Source: Paenibacillus glacialis
GTDB lineage: Bacteria > Bacillota > Bacilli > Paenibacillales > Paenibacillaceae
DNA: 64,000 nucleotides
Direction of reading: 5' to 3'
Assembly: GCF_001637205.1 (NCBI RefSeq)
Contig: NZ_LVJH01000003.1
Location: 92,091 to 156,090 of the forward strand
Below the pieces are notes generated by a model that was not told the origin of the DNA, searched no databases, and was given only the letters and a program-made list of their open reading frames with translations. A program made the position numbers and the translations under genes. Shown piece after piece: positions 17,620 to 26,510 of this stretch. The stretch's first letter is position 1; the number at the start of each line of letters is the position of its first letter.

Positions 17620-18438
17620 ATGTCAGATCGATTTGTCGCGCAGTCTTTAGATGAGGTTAGCTTTTGGTCCAGAATAATGAAGGAACATTCATTTTTTTTA
17701 GGATTGGGTTTTCGTTGTGAGGATACCGTGCTTAAAAAAGAAGCGGATCATTTCTATCGTGTGTTTGAAGACATTGAAAGGCGGGTTCACTGCTTCACCC
17801 TTGACGTGGATCCCAATACGATTAAAGAATTTAATAAAGAGGTACATTCTGCTGTATGTCACATTTGGGCATTCAAAAGAAAAGTACTCGGCTTAATACT
17901 TAGTTGTAAACTGCCTGGTCAGACAAACTTCCCACTTCTGGTCGACCATGTGAGTAGGGAAGCCAATTACTTTCGAAATCGTTTAGAAGAGTTAAATCGA
18001 GGTCAATTAGAACCATTATATGATGCAATTATTGATGAGAATGTGTTTTTCTTAAGAATTATGGGCGAACATGCTCAGTTTATTGGTCACTTGTTAGATC
18101 CATCGGAACGCAAGCTTGCTGAGCAAGCCCGAGATTTTAGTAATGATTTTGATCAGTTACTAGTCCAAGCAAGGGATATCGACTCGATGAGACCTCAATC
18201 TCAGACCGCTCCGATATTAGATCAGTTCCTGGATCAGAATAGGGTGTCTGTAAAGTCATTACGTGATTTCAAGAAAACAGCCCGCGATCTCATAGATCAA
18301 TGTAAAATTAAGAGCATTATTCATCCATTGCTTGCAGATCATGTGTTCCGTGAGGCAGAAAGATTTCTGGAGATTATTGATATGTTCGAGAATTCATTAA
18401 AAGGAAAAGGAAGAACACAGGAGATTATTCATCATTAA
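17620..18438 (+). CDS. DUF2935 domain protein
   Basis: This 272-residue soluble, mainly helical protein belongs to the DUF2935 family known from Bacillales. Two related helical halves can be seen: SFWSRIMKEHSFFLGLG near the N-terminus and VFFLRIMGEHAQFIGHL in the middle, each with a conserved E-H pair. Further His/Glu positions (VDHVSREANYF, ADHVFREAERF) suggest a ferritin-like or haemerythrin-like metal-binding helical bundle, but this is inference. The ATG at 17620 follows GGGAGGGG directly. It is a single gene with its own strong terminator. Function is unknown. Confidence 0.85.
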   Translation: MSDRFVAQSLDEVSFWSRIMKEHSFFLGLGFRCEDTVLKKEADHFYRVFEDIERRVHCFTLDVDPNTIKEFNKEVHSAVCHIWAFKRKVLGLILSCKLPGQTNFPLLVDHVSREANYFRNRLEELNRGQLEPLYDAIIDENVFFLRIMGEHAQFIGHLLDPSERKLAEQARDFSNDFDQLLVQARDIDSMRPQSQTAPILDQFLDQNRVSVKSLRDFKKTARDLIDQCKIKSIIHPLLADHVFREAERFLEIIDMFENSLKGKGRTQEIIHH

Positions 18439-18457
18439 ATAAGTCGATGTTACAAAG

Positions 18458-18499
18458 ACTTTCAGACCCATGAGCATAGGGTTGAAAGTTTTTTTTTTT
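18458..18499 (+). terminator. Strong intrinsic terminator
   Basis: An 11-bp stem with a one-base bulge (ACTTTCAGACCC with GGGTTGAAAGT) is followed by about ten Ts, ending the DUF2935 gene. Confidence 0.9.
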
Positions 18500-18600
18500 G
18501 GTATAGTTAGGTTATTTCTCTATTATAACGAATGTTAAATAAATATTATGGTAGGATACACTTATAGTTAAAGTTACTTGCATAGAGGAGTACGATATAA

Positions 18601-19296
18601 ATGAAACGAATCACGATTTTAATAGCTGATGATGAAGCAGAGATTGCAGATCTCATTGCGTTGCATTTAGAAAAAGAGGGCTACCACCTCATCAAAGTAT
18701 CTGATGGGAGAGAAGCCATTCATGCTGTTCAATCGCATTCGATTGATTTAGCGATATTGGATATTATGATGCCCGGACTAGATGGTTACGAAGTGACACG
18801 TCAGATTCGAGAAAAGTATCATATGCCCATTATTTTTTTAAGTGCCAAAACGTCTGACTTGGACAAGATTACGGGATTGGTGATGGGGGCAGATGATTAT
18901 ATGACCAAACCGTTTAACCCCATGGAATTGGTTGCAAGGGTCAATGCTCAACTACGACGTTCTATGCAGTTGAACGGATCGACAACAGAGGGACAATCCG
19001 TATTGGAAGTCGGTGGATTGACCATCGATCCTGAACAACGAACCGTTACTTTATATGGTGAGAATATTGTGTTAACACCTAAAGAATTCGATATTCTGTA
19101 TCTACTTGCGGGTCATCCGAGGAAAGTATTCAGCGCTGAGAATATATTTGAACAAGTGTGGGGCGAAGCTTATTTTGAAAGTGGTAACACGGTCATGGTG
19201 CATATTCGCACGCTAAGGAAGAAACTAGGAGAAGATAAAAATAAAAACAAATGGATTAAAACCATTTGGGGGGTTGGATATACATTCAATGGCTAA
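18601..19296 (+). CDS. vanR: VanR-type response regulator
   Basis: This 231-residue OmpR/PhoB-family regulator has a receiver domain (acidic ADDE at 9-12, phosphoacceptor Asp54 in LDIMMPGLDG, Lys in DDYMTKPF) and a C-terminal winged helix ending KTIWGVGYTF. It resembles VanR of glycopeptide-resistance clusters, supported by the adjacent vanS-, vanY- and vanZ-like genes. It starts at ATG 18601 and overlaps vanS by 8 bases. It probably controls vanY and vanZ downstream. No ligase genes are present, so it may respond to cell-wall stress without conferring resistance. Confidence 0.88.
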   Translation: MKRITILIADDEAEIADLIALHLEKEGYHLIKVSDGREAIHAVQSHSIDLAILDIMMPGLDGYEVTRQIREKYHMPIIFLSAKTSDLDKITGLVMGADDYMTKPFNPMELVARVNAQLRRSMQLNGSTTEGQSVLEVGGLTIDPEQRTVTLYGENIVLTPKEFDILYLLAGHPRKVFSAENIFEQVWGEAYFESGNTVMVHIRTLRKKLGEDKNKNKWIKTIWGVGYTFNG

Positions 19297-20374
19297 CATG
19301 ATACGAAGTTTTCGGTCTAAAATGATCGTGTTATTAGGTTTAAGTATGCTGTTCTCAGGTGCTATCACTTTTATTATTTATAAAGCTCTTCAACTTTATT
19401 ATGTGAAGGTTCGGTTTGAAGATCCATTAGCTCAAGTTCGCAAAGTCATAGCTAACTTTGGGGATCTCAACTTCTTTTTGATTATTTTCATTCCGCTAGC
19501 GATTTTGTTTTTCTTTTTTCTGACCAAACCCTACGCAACCTATTTCAAGGAGATATCTACGGGAATTCATTGTCTTGCCAATGGTGACTTTAACAATCGC
19601 GTTCATATTTCATCCAATGACGAGTTCAAGGATATTGCGGAAGACATTAATTTGGCAAGCGAAAAACTACAAGAAGCGGTAGTAAGAGGGGATTTTGCAG
19701 AAAGTAGTAAGGACCAGTTGGTCTTGAATTTAGCTCATGATTTGCGTACGCCACTGACCTCAGTTATAGGTTATTTAGATTTGATTCTTCAGGATGATCA
19801 ACTAACAACAGAACAAGTCAAACATTATTCGACGATCGCGTTCACCAAATCTCAACGTTTAGAGAAGCTCATCGATTCACTATTTGAGATCACTAGAATG
19901 AATTACGGTATGATTACCATTGATAAACAATCCATCGATCTTAGTGAGCTGCTCAACCAATTAAACGAAGAATTATATCCTGTCTTTGAGAAAAATAATC
20001 TAATTGCTAGATTGAATGTGACTCCGAATGTGAATATTTCGGGTGATGGTGAGTTGTTGGCACGTGTATTTGAGAATCTGCTGGCCAATGCCACGCGTTA
20101 TGGTAAGGACGGACAGTTTGTAGATATGAACTGCCATCTTGATGGAGGAGAGATCGTGGTTCAAGTGATCAATTATGGCGATTGTATTCCTGAGCAAGAG
20201 TTACCTCATATCTTTGAGATGTTTTATACCGGTGATCAGGCGAGAACGCATCAAGATGGAGGTACTGGTCTGGGTTTGCTCATTGCGAAGAATATTGTGG
20301 AGCAGCATAACGGAGTGATATCTGTCCAAAGTAGTGTGATTCGTACGATTTTTGAAGTGCGATTACCGCAATGA
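19289..20374 (+). CDS. vanS: VanS-type sensor histidine kinase
   Basis: This membrane kinase has about 361 residues. Two transmembrane helices (about 12-32 and 58-80) flank a very short extracytoplasmic loop of about 25 residues. A HAMP-like segment follows, then HisKA with phosphoacceptor His150 (NLAHDLRTPLTS) and HATPase motifs (NLLANATRYG, GTGLGLLIAKNIVEQHNG). The short sensor loop is typical of VanS proteins. Translation probably begins at ATG 19289, overlapping the vanR stop; ATG 19298 is an alternative. It is the partner of the preceding regulator. Confidence 0.88.
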   Translation: MANMIRSFRSKMIVLLGLSMLFSGAITFIIYKALQLYYVKVRFEDPLAQVRKVIANFGDLNFFLIIFIPLAILFFFFLTKPYATYFKEISTGIHCLANGDFNNRVHISSNDEFKDIAEDINLASEKLQEAVVRGDFAESSKDQLVLNLAHDLRTPLTSVIGYLDLILQDDQLTTEQVKHYSTIAFTKSQRLEKLIDSLFEITRMNYGMITIDKQSIDLSELLNQLNEELYPVFEKNNLIARLNVTPNVNISGDGELLARVFENLLANATRYGKDGQFVDMNCHLDGGEIVVQVINYGDCIPEQELPHIFEMFYTGDQARTHQDGGTGLGLLIAKNIVEQHNGVISVQSSVIRTIFEVRLPQ

Positions 20375-20470
20375 TGACACAAATTTAAGAAAAACTTTAT
20401 ATTTGCCCGACTTCTTTTTAAACAGTTTTCTCTATTCTTAATGAATGATAGGTTGAGGAGGAAATTTAAG

Positions 20471-21370
20471 ATGAAGAAGTGGGCTTTTTTGCTTGTTATT
20501 TTACTTTTACTATTTGGTTTTGAAGTCATGAAACAGGAGCCAGAAGTCACAAAGGATCATCTATCCATAGAAGACTATCTTGCTCAAGATGTGATAGATC
20601 AAGGTGATAATCAAGCGATAGATGCGATAGATCAAGATGATAATCAATCGATAGATGTGGGAATGGATCAGATCTACCAGGGGGATCTCCTGTTAGTGAA
20701 CAAGGAGTATCCGGTACATCAAGAGGGTGTAACGCCTGATGTGATCAATCTGTTTCAGAATCAGGAACTCGTACAAGGATATGGGTTGCTGGATAACACG
20801 ATTCAATTGTCACAACGTGTAGTGAAACAATTCAACACGATGATCGATGAGGCTGCCCGAGATGGCGTTCGTCATTTTTTGATAAGTAGCGGTTATCGAG
20901 ATGAGCAAGATCAGAATCGGCTTTATGAAGAAATGGGTTCCGATTATGCTTTGCCAGCGGGCTATAGCGAACATAACTTAGGCTTATCGCTTGATATAGG
21001 ATCTACTGAAATGGCAATGAATAAAGCGGAAGAAGGAAAGTGGTTACAAAAAAATGCCTCTACATATGGGTTTATTTTAAGATATCCTAAAGACAAATCA
21101 GCAATCACAGGGATTCAGTATGAACCATGGCATTATCGCTATGTGGGATTACCACACAGTGTGATTATGCAGGAGAAGAATCTTACGTTGGAACAATATC
21201 TGGATTTCTTGAAAGAACAGAAGACCATTACTACAACGATAGATCATGAAGAATACGAGATCTCCTATTATCCTATTATGAAAAATACGACGATTCTCAT
21301 GCCGACGGTTCGCCGCTATGAGGTGTCAGGTAACAATATAGACGGCGTCATTGTGACTATACATCCCTGA
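20471..21370 (+). CDS. vanY: VanY-type D-alanyl-D-alanine carboxypeptidase
   Basis: This 299-residue protein is a membrane-anchored M15B peptidase that removes the terminal D-Ala of peptidoglycan precursors outside the cell. An N-terminal hydrophobic anchor (residues 4-17) is followed by an acidic linker with a tandem repeat, then the VanY domain (about 75-235). Zinc ligands and catalytic residues are visible in SEHNLGLSLDIG (His168, Asp175) and EPWHYRYVG (Glu218, His221). The ATG at 20471 has GAGGAGG at good spacing; an upstream in-frame ATG at 20441 precedes that site. It is followed by vanZ. Confidence 0.93.
   Translation: MKKWAFLLVILLLLFGFEVMKQEPEVTKDHLSIEDYLAQDVIDQGDNQAIDAIDQDDNQSIDVGMDQIYQGDLLLVNKEYPVHQEGVTPDVINLFQNQELVQGYGLLDNTIQLSQRVVKQFNTMIDEAARDGVRHFLISSGYRDEQDQNRLYEEMGSDYALPAGYSEHNLGLSLDIGSTEMAMNKAEEGKWLQKNASTYGFILRYPKDKSAITGIQYEPWHYRYVGLPHSVIMQEKNLTLEQYLDFLKEQKTITTTIDHEEYEISYYPIMKNTTILMPTVRRYEVSGNNIDGVIVTIHP
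20597..20657 (+). repeat. Tandem repeat in the vanY linker
   Basis: Two imperfect copies of a unit of about 33 bases (core GATAGATCAAG-TGATAATCAA followed by CGATAGAT) encode DQ-D-DNQ-ID twice in the flexible linker between membrane anchor and peptidase domain. It probably arose by slippage. Confidence 0.7.
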
Positions 21371-21408
21371 CTTCGTTGTACATAATCTCAAGAAGGTGAG
21401 GATGTGGT

Positions 21409-21915
21409 ATGAAACTATCAAAATTCATGAATGGCATCATAGTGCCCATACTATTTGCAGTGTATCTGTATGTATTAATCAAAGTTATTTTGTTTAAGTT
21501 CGGTACAATGGATGTGACCTTTCTGCGGCATCAGCTTCAGAGGAATCTAGGAAATCCGGACAATATGATAGAACGAATGCGTTCAGGTAATTTTACTCCG
21601 TTTAAAGAAATATCCAACAATATTCATTGGTTATCAAGCCATGATTTAATTAACTTGTTAGGTAATATTGCTCTTTTTATGCCGTTCGGAATTTTTCTTA
21701 TACTCATGACTAGACATAAAAAAATGTCATTCATAATGGTATTTATTCTATCTCTTGCTTTAAGTTTAAGCCTAGAGTGCGCGCAGGTTATTTTTTTAAT
21801 CGGTAGTTTTGACGTGGATGATCTCATACTAAATGTTTCGGGCGCCTTATTGGGATTTGCTGTTTTCAAGATTGTCGTCAAATGTATGGGGAATAAATCT
21901 ACAGCTACTCATTAG
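21409..21915 (+). CDS. vanZ: VanZ family membrane protein
   Basis: This 168-residue membrane protein has about four transmembrane helices. The central NLLGNIALFMPFGIFLIL segment and the LSLECAQVIFLIGSFDVDDLILNVSGALLGF segment are the family signature. VanZ proteins accompany glycopeptide resistance genes and can raise tolerance to teicoplanin or lipoglycopeptides by reducing surface binding. It starts at ATG 21409, 38 bases after vanY, and ends the cluster before a strong terminator. Confidence 0.92.
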   Translation: MKLSKFMNGIIVPILFAVYLYVLIKVILFKFGTMDVTFLRHQLQRNLGNPDNMIERMRSGNFTPFKEISNNIHWLSSHDLINLLGNIALFMPFGIFLILMTRHKKMSFIMVFILSLALSLSLECAQVIFLIGSFDVDDLILNVSGALLGFAVFKIVVKCMGNKSTATH

Positions 21916-21931
21916 TGAATAAGATTAGAAG

Positions 21932-21980
21932 CAAAGACTCGCAATATCCTAATTAGGAAATTGCGAGTCTTTGTTTTCAA
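21932..21980 (+). terminator. Intrinsic terminator of the van cluster
   Basis: A 14-bp perfect stem (CAAAGACTCGCAAT with ATTGCGAGTCTTTG), with an inner palindrome in the loop, is followed by TTTTC. Confidence 0.88.
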
Positions 21981-22021
21981 TTTCCTTATTAATAGTGTGT
22001 TATTACCCTTGTATTTTGAAT

Positions 22022-23137
22022 CTAGATAAAATATAAACCATACATATAAGGCAAAGCTATAGGTTGCAGTCTAGCGTCCGCTGGATACTCTACAGAAGAA
22101 TCAGGATCGAATAAAAGTGATACTAACTCTGGGTTACCATCAATAAATGATGATCCATGAGGTGTATGTAACTCATAACGACCGTCAGACAGAACGGAGA
22201 TTGCTATATTATTGGTAGCAGATTTCCTATAACCAGATTGAGCAATCAATGCCTCCCCATCGATAACAAGAACTGTTCCAATATTATTTTGTCGCTCTAC
22301 AGAGGCATCGACAGCTTGAAGAAGATTGGCAAGTTCTACATCTTGCCACGGTATTGTCAGGCTCAGGGAAGTCAGTTCGAACTGGGTGAGAGCGTTGGAG
22401 AGAAGCCCAATTACAGCAGAGGGTAACCCTGCGTATTCTATAAGCATCCCAACATTGTCGGGAGAAGGGATTCTCGGTACAGCGAATACAGCAACTGCTA
22501 CAATCACTTGTTCTGGCGTTCTAGCTACATGGATACGTTGATTCATATTGTGAATGTTTGCCATTGGACTTGCACCAATGAATTGGGCAAGTTCTGCTAG
22601 ACTCCATTGAATGGCAGAGGATTTATCTAGCATTAAAGAATGAACAGCAAACATATCTTTTGGTTCAAATTCAGAAAATGTCCACTGAGATGTATGAGTA
22701 TTAAGTTTTTCTGCAATAGTCGCTTCGAGGGTGTATTTTTTAGACTTACCAAATGTCACACTACCTGCTCTAGTATATAAAGAACGATCCCCGGAAATGA
22801 ACATCAGTGAAGCACCGGCTTCTTTAGCATGTTGCTGACATAGAGTAAACAACTCTCCCGCAAGTCCTTGTCCCCGATATGCTGGGTCTGTACAGACCGC
22901 ACCAATCGAATATGAATATAGACGTACATTATCAGAGTGAATAATGAAGGGAACCATTCCGATGAAGGATACAAGTTTTCCTTGATCATTGAAGGCGGCA
23001 TAGGATTGGCTCACCCCTGGTCGAAATAATGTAGGAAAGGAGTATTCCATATAACGCTCTTTGTCTTTACAAAATACTTCTTCTGCTAAAAGCGCAGCTT
23101 CTTTCATTTCATGTTCCCTGACGAGTCTATATTCCAT
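22022..23137 (-). CDS. Eis-like GNAT N-acetyltransferase
   Basis: This 371-residue protein has the three-part architecture of the Eis-type acetyltransferase family: an N-terminal GNAT domain (about 1-140; AVCTDPAYRGQGLAGEL forms the acetyl-CoA loop), a second divergent GNAT-like region, and a C-terminal sterol-carrier-like domain that ends in a free carboxylate (YGLYFI), which acts as catalytic base in this family. It starts with ATG 23137 behind AGGAGG and runs convergently to the van cluster. Some relatives modify aminoglycosides, but the substrate here is unknown. Confidence 0.88.
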   Translation of the reverse strand: MEYRLVREHEMKEAALLAEEVFCKDKERYMEYSFPTLFRPGVSQSYAAFNDQGKLVSFIGMVPFIIHSDNVRLYSYSIGAVCTDPAYRGQGLAGELFTLCQQHAKEAGASLMFISGDRSLYTRAGSVTFGKSKKYTLEATIAEKLNTHTSQWTFSEFEPKDMFAVHSLMLDKSSAIQWSLAELAQFIGASPMANIHNMNQRIHVARTPEQVIVAVAVFAVPRIPSPDNVGMLIEYAGLPSAVIGLLSNALTQFELTSLSLTIPWQDVELANLLQAVDASVERQNNIGTVLVIDGEALIAQSGYRKSATNNIAISVLSDGRYELHTPHGSSFIDGNPELVSLLFDPDSSVEYPADARLQPIALPYMYGLYFI

Positions 23138-23384
23138 GCCTGATTCCTCCTGTTGTAATAGCTATTTTTAAATCATCCTTGTGTGGAAGCGGATATGTTA
23201 CTTAGTATAACCCTAATTTGTAGTTTTGGTGTGAGTTGTAGTTTTTGGGCTGTAGAAATACAGGAGGAAATTCGTGGTTTATAAAGGAAATTTATGTTGT
23301 AAATAGTAGTATTTTAGGAGAGAATTGTATGTGGAGAATTCAGTAATAAAAACGATATCGATCATCAATGAGGTGTGATTTCAT

Positions 23385-24935
23385 TTGTCCATTAATATTA
23401 TCAAGCTCTGGTGTGTACCTGTGATTTCGGTGCTCATTATTATATCCTCTATGATTCTCGATAAATCAACGAATGTTCTTTTCATGGTGATAGCAGCTCT
23501 ATTGTTAAACATCAGTGTATCTTTGGATCGTAAATATACGTGGCTTAAACATATTCAATTTATTTTCTTGGGAGCGTTTCATTATTCCAGCCATTTTAAT
23601 TGGAGCGTGTTACTGTATAACATGATGATTATTAATTTGATAGAGCATAAGGTTAGGTTGCGGGATAGCATTCCAATTGCGCTCATGTTTATCTGTCAGT
23701 ATTCGCTCATCCGTCTTTCTTATGTACCTATGACGAACTACAATATATTTGTTTCTCTTTTCGACATGATTACTTCATTAGTTACTGTACTATTCTTCCA
23801 CGTCATCATACGCAGTGAATCCGAGAAGAGACGATTGAAAGAGAAGAACGAATACCTCACCAACTATGATACTCTTACAGGGTTTAATAACTATTCTGGG
23901 TATATCAAAAAAGTCCAACAAAATATTGAACTAAACAGGGCATTTCAGTTTGTTCTGTTTGATATTAGCAATGTTGCAGCTAAGAATTTTGAAGACATCC
24001 TAGTAAGTTTCTCTCATACGTTAAAGGAGTATTTCCCGAATCACCTCGGTGCATGTCGATATGCTGGAGATAGCTTTGGAATCATGTTATCGGCTACAGA
24101 GAAAATTGACGTTCTACAGATATTCGAGAACTTAGGGATCAAAGTAACGAGCAGTATCACGCACTTTCCTCAGGAGGGGAGTAACTTCCAACAGCTAATC
24201 CATACAGGCGAAGAAAGAATTCTTGAAATGAAGCAAGGGAATCGGCTTAAACGGCAGGAAGAACAGTTACGTTCAGACAAAATGAAGATGGTCGGAGAGT
24301 TAGCGGCTGGTATGGCACATGAAATACGCAATCCATTAACATCGATTCAAGGATTTATCCAGTTATCGAAGAAATCGGGATATAATATTGAACCATGGTA
24401 TGACGTTATTATGAGCGAAATTACAAGAGTTGGTGAACTGACTGTAGAGTTCTTGCAATTCTCGAAGCCGCATGCAAGTCACATGAAGGTTGAAATGATG
24501 GCTAAATGCATGGCGAAAGTGTATTCACTGTGCGAATCGGAAGCTACATCGTGCGGCCACACCATCGAAATGGACGCGTTGGATCGCGATATTATGTTGC
24601 TGATGGATCGAGATAAGATCATACAGGTATTAATCAATCTGATCCGTAACGCCTTTCAAGCTATGGAACGAGCGGGTCATGTACATTTTGCGCTTAGCAG
24701 AGAAGGGGAGATGGCCGTAATTCAGGTTCGTGATAATGGAAAAGGCATCCCAATGAGTGAAATCGACAAGATATTTGACCCATTTTATACAACCAAGGAA
24801 GAAGGAACAGGTCTTGGGCTGTCATTATGCCAAAAAATTATCGAAGATCACAATGGGTACATATCGGTAGAAAGTGAAGTTGGTTCGGGAACGGTGTTTA
24901 CTGTTAAATTGCCGACAACTGCAGGTTGCAGTTGA
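23385..24935 (+). CDS. Membrane histidine kinase with degenerate GGDEF domain
   Basis: This 516-residue protein has about five or six N-terminal transmembrane helices (1-150), a GGDEF-like domain (about 155-290), and a HisKA/HATPase core (about 300-515). The GGDEF domain keeps the entry motif NYDTLTGFNNYSGY but the active-site motif is AGDSF instead of GGDEF, so cyclase activity is unlikely. The kinase core has AHEIRNPLTSIQGF with its phosphoacceptor His and GTGLGLSLCQKIIEDHNG. The kinase part resembles sporulation phosphorelay kinases. It starts at TTG 23385 behind GAGGTG. There is no adjacent response regulator, so it is an orphan kinase. Confidence 0.88.
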   Translation: MSINIIKLWCVPVISVLIIISSMILDKSTNVLFMVIAALLLNISVSLDRKYTWLKHIQFIFLGAFHYSSHFNWSVLLYNMMIINLIEHKVRLRDSIPIALMFICQYSLIRLSYVPMTNYNIFVSLFDMITSLVTVLFFHVIIRSESEKRRLKEKNEYLTNYDTLTGFNNYSGYIKKVQQNIELNRAFQFVLFDISNVAAKNFEDILVSFSHTLKEYFPNHLGACRYAGDSFGIMLSATEKIDVLQIFENLGIKVTSSITHFPQEGSNFQQLIHTGEERILEMKQGNRLKRQEEQLRSDKMKMVGELAAGMAHEIRNPLTSIQGFIQLSKKSGYNIEPWYDVIMSEITRVGELTVEFLQFSKPHASHMKVEMMAKCMAKVYSLCESEATSCGHTIEMDALDRDIMLLMDRDKIIQVLINLIRNAFQAMERAGHVHFALSREGEMAVIQVRDNGKGIPMSEIDKIFDPFYTTKEEGTGLGLSLCQKIIEDHNGYISVESEVGSGTVFTVKLPTTAGCS

Positions 24936-24989
24936 TTTAATATGAAGGCAGAAGTGTTTGGTGACTATTCTAATTTTGGAGGCAATGAT

Positions 24990-25401
24990 ATGGATAAAAG
25001 TTACATGTCACTTCAGTCCTTTTGGGGCAGAGAAGTTAGACATATGTATTTATCAAATCACTCAACGTCATTAGTCGTCGTGTTTCCCGGAAAGGACTAC
25101 TCCTGCGATTTACCTCTACTTTATTATGCGAGTCGAAGTGCTATTAAGACATGTTTATTTAACGCCGTTGGACGACACGGTTCCATATATCCAACAGGCA
25201 AGAGGCATTGTCATTTACGGGACGAAAGATCAATTATTTAGCAACCAGAGTATCGAAGCAATAGAATATCTTAATCACATGGAAGTTCACCTTATCGAAG
25301 ATGGAACACACGCTTTAGAAGTAGAGACGGTTAGTGATTCGTTAATCATAATGAATACGATTGTGGATATATATCAATCCTTTTTTACGAGTAAAGAATA
25401 G
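24990..25401 (+). pseudogene. Alpha/beta-hydrolase-like gene with internal deletion
   Basis: The first part (ATG 24990 behind GGAGG) encodes an alpha/beta-hydrolase N-terminus with the strand LVVVFPGKDYSC. Near 25115-25150 the reading moves to the +1 frame, which encodes the hydrolase C-terminal part: VYLTPLDDTVPYI, then IVIYGTKDQLF (acidic residue region) and EDGTHALEV (catalytic His region). The middle of the domain, including the nucleophile elbow, is missing. I read this as one gene inactivated by an internal deletion with frameshift, not two short genes. Confidence 0.7.
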
Positions 25402-25448
25402 TAAGAGAAACATAGTAGACGTACTTTACAATGTTGGGGGAGATCATG

Positions 25449-25868
25449 ATGAAGAAATATACCCATCTAGGTGTTTACGGAATTCTTATCCATAACAATA
25501 CAATATTACTGATAAAGAAATCCAGAGGACCACACAAAGGGAAATGGGATTTGCCAGGTGGATCGATAGAGTTCGGTGAAGAACCCTATGAAACACTGAA
25601 GCGAGAATTCTATGAAGAGACTGGAATCAATGAATTAGAAGGCAAAATGAGAACAGCCATATCTTATACTTTAGTCTATCCATTCAAAGAAAATGAATTA
25701 GAGGAGTTACATCATATCGGAATCATCTATGACGTCAAATTAACGAGTAGTCAGTACGTATTAAAGACGGATGGAGATGGGGAGGATTCCTTAGGAGCCA
25801 GTTGGATTGATATCAATGAAATAGATAATATTGAAACAACACCTTTTGTAAGGGGAGTTTTGTCATAG
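25449..25868 (+). CDS. NUDIX hydrolase
   Basis: This 139-residue protein is a NUDIX pyrophosphohydrolase cleaving a nucleoside-diphosphate-linked substrate. The NUDIX box is complete: G-x5-E-x7-REFYEETGI, with the preceding strand WDLPGGSIEFGEEP. The start at ATG 25449 (or 25446) follows GGGGGAG; an ATG at 25431 lies before that site. The substrate is not predictable. The downstream neighbour is a pseudogene. Confidence 0.88.
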   Translation: MKKYTHLGVYGILIHNNTILLIKKSRGPHKGKWDLPGGSIEFGEEPYETLKREFYEETGINELEGKMRTAISYTLVYPFKENELEELHHIGIIYDVKLTSSQYVLKTDGDGEDSLGASWIDINEIDNIETTPFVRGVLS

Positions 25869-25967
25869 TTATAAGATAATCTCATGAGCTTGAAAAGGGA
25901 TAACAAAGATTATCTGTCAGAAGTACTGATGGATAGTACTAGACAACACTATGGGGAGAATCGAAGG

Positions 25968-26431
25968 ATGTCTATTATGAAACAAGCAGAAGGTAACATT
26001 CAAGCTGCTCATCAGATTATGGAGGAATTGTTAATCCAGATATTGATTTAGAAATTTACTGTAATCATCCTGAAGTCATGGCTGGATTTACAGTGCTAGA
26101 GAACCTTGCGAAGAATTCAAACGTTATTGGAGCGAGATATGCAAATCATTTAGACGGTGAAGATCAGGGGATATACTATCAAATTAAATATAAGAATCAC
26201 GATGGTATAGTATGGAAGGTAGATATGTGGCTGATGGGACATGATCATCCAGGTCCATGTGCAAGAGATTTGGTAGGGCCACTTCAACGTGTGTTAAATG
26301 ATCAGACCAGAGAAGCTTCAACCTCAAGGATTAACCTTATGGAAACCGAAGCTAGTGGAACCAGAACTGGTCGTAAGACAAAGCTGTGGAGCCAAGAGAG
26401 AGGTTATATAAACTCAACTATTTATAAGTAG
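25968..26431 (+). pseudogene. Nucleotidyltransferase-like gene with internal deletion
   Basis: A start at ATG 25968 encodes a helical N-terminus (MKQAEGNIQAAHQIMEEL) that runs into a stop. From about 26030 a different frame gives GGIVNPDIDLEIYCNHPEV and continues through WKVDMWLMGHDHPGPC to about 26320. This looks like a nucleotidyltransferase-fold protein (G-x-DIDLE pattern) that has lost the segment containing the first active-site strand. The final 35 residues of the reading appear to be out of frame with another relic. Family assignment is tentative. Confidence 0.6.
26298..26411 (+). pseudogene. Possible relic of a LacI-type C-terminus
   Basis: In a frame different from the preceding pseudogene, this stretch reads to a stop with KPKLVEPELVVRQSCGAK, which resembles C-termini of LacI-family regulators (compare VRLVVRDSC in the intact LacI gene nearby). 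Only about 35 codons remain, so the identification is weak. Confidence 0.3.
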
Positions 26432-26510
26432 TACCGATAGGTGGTACTGCTGTTATTGTATAGCAACATTTCACCATCCATTTCGTCTTAAATGGCAGGG
26501 GGTGTTGAAA

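Noticed and set aside
18601..21915. Functional vancomycin resistance operon
   Set aside because: The ligase (vanA-type), vanH and vanX genes needed for resistance are not present here.
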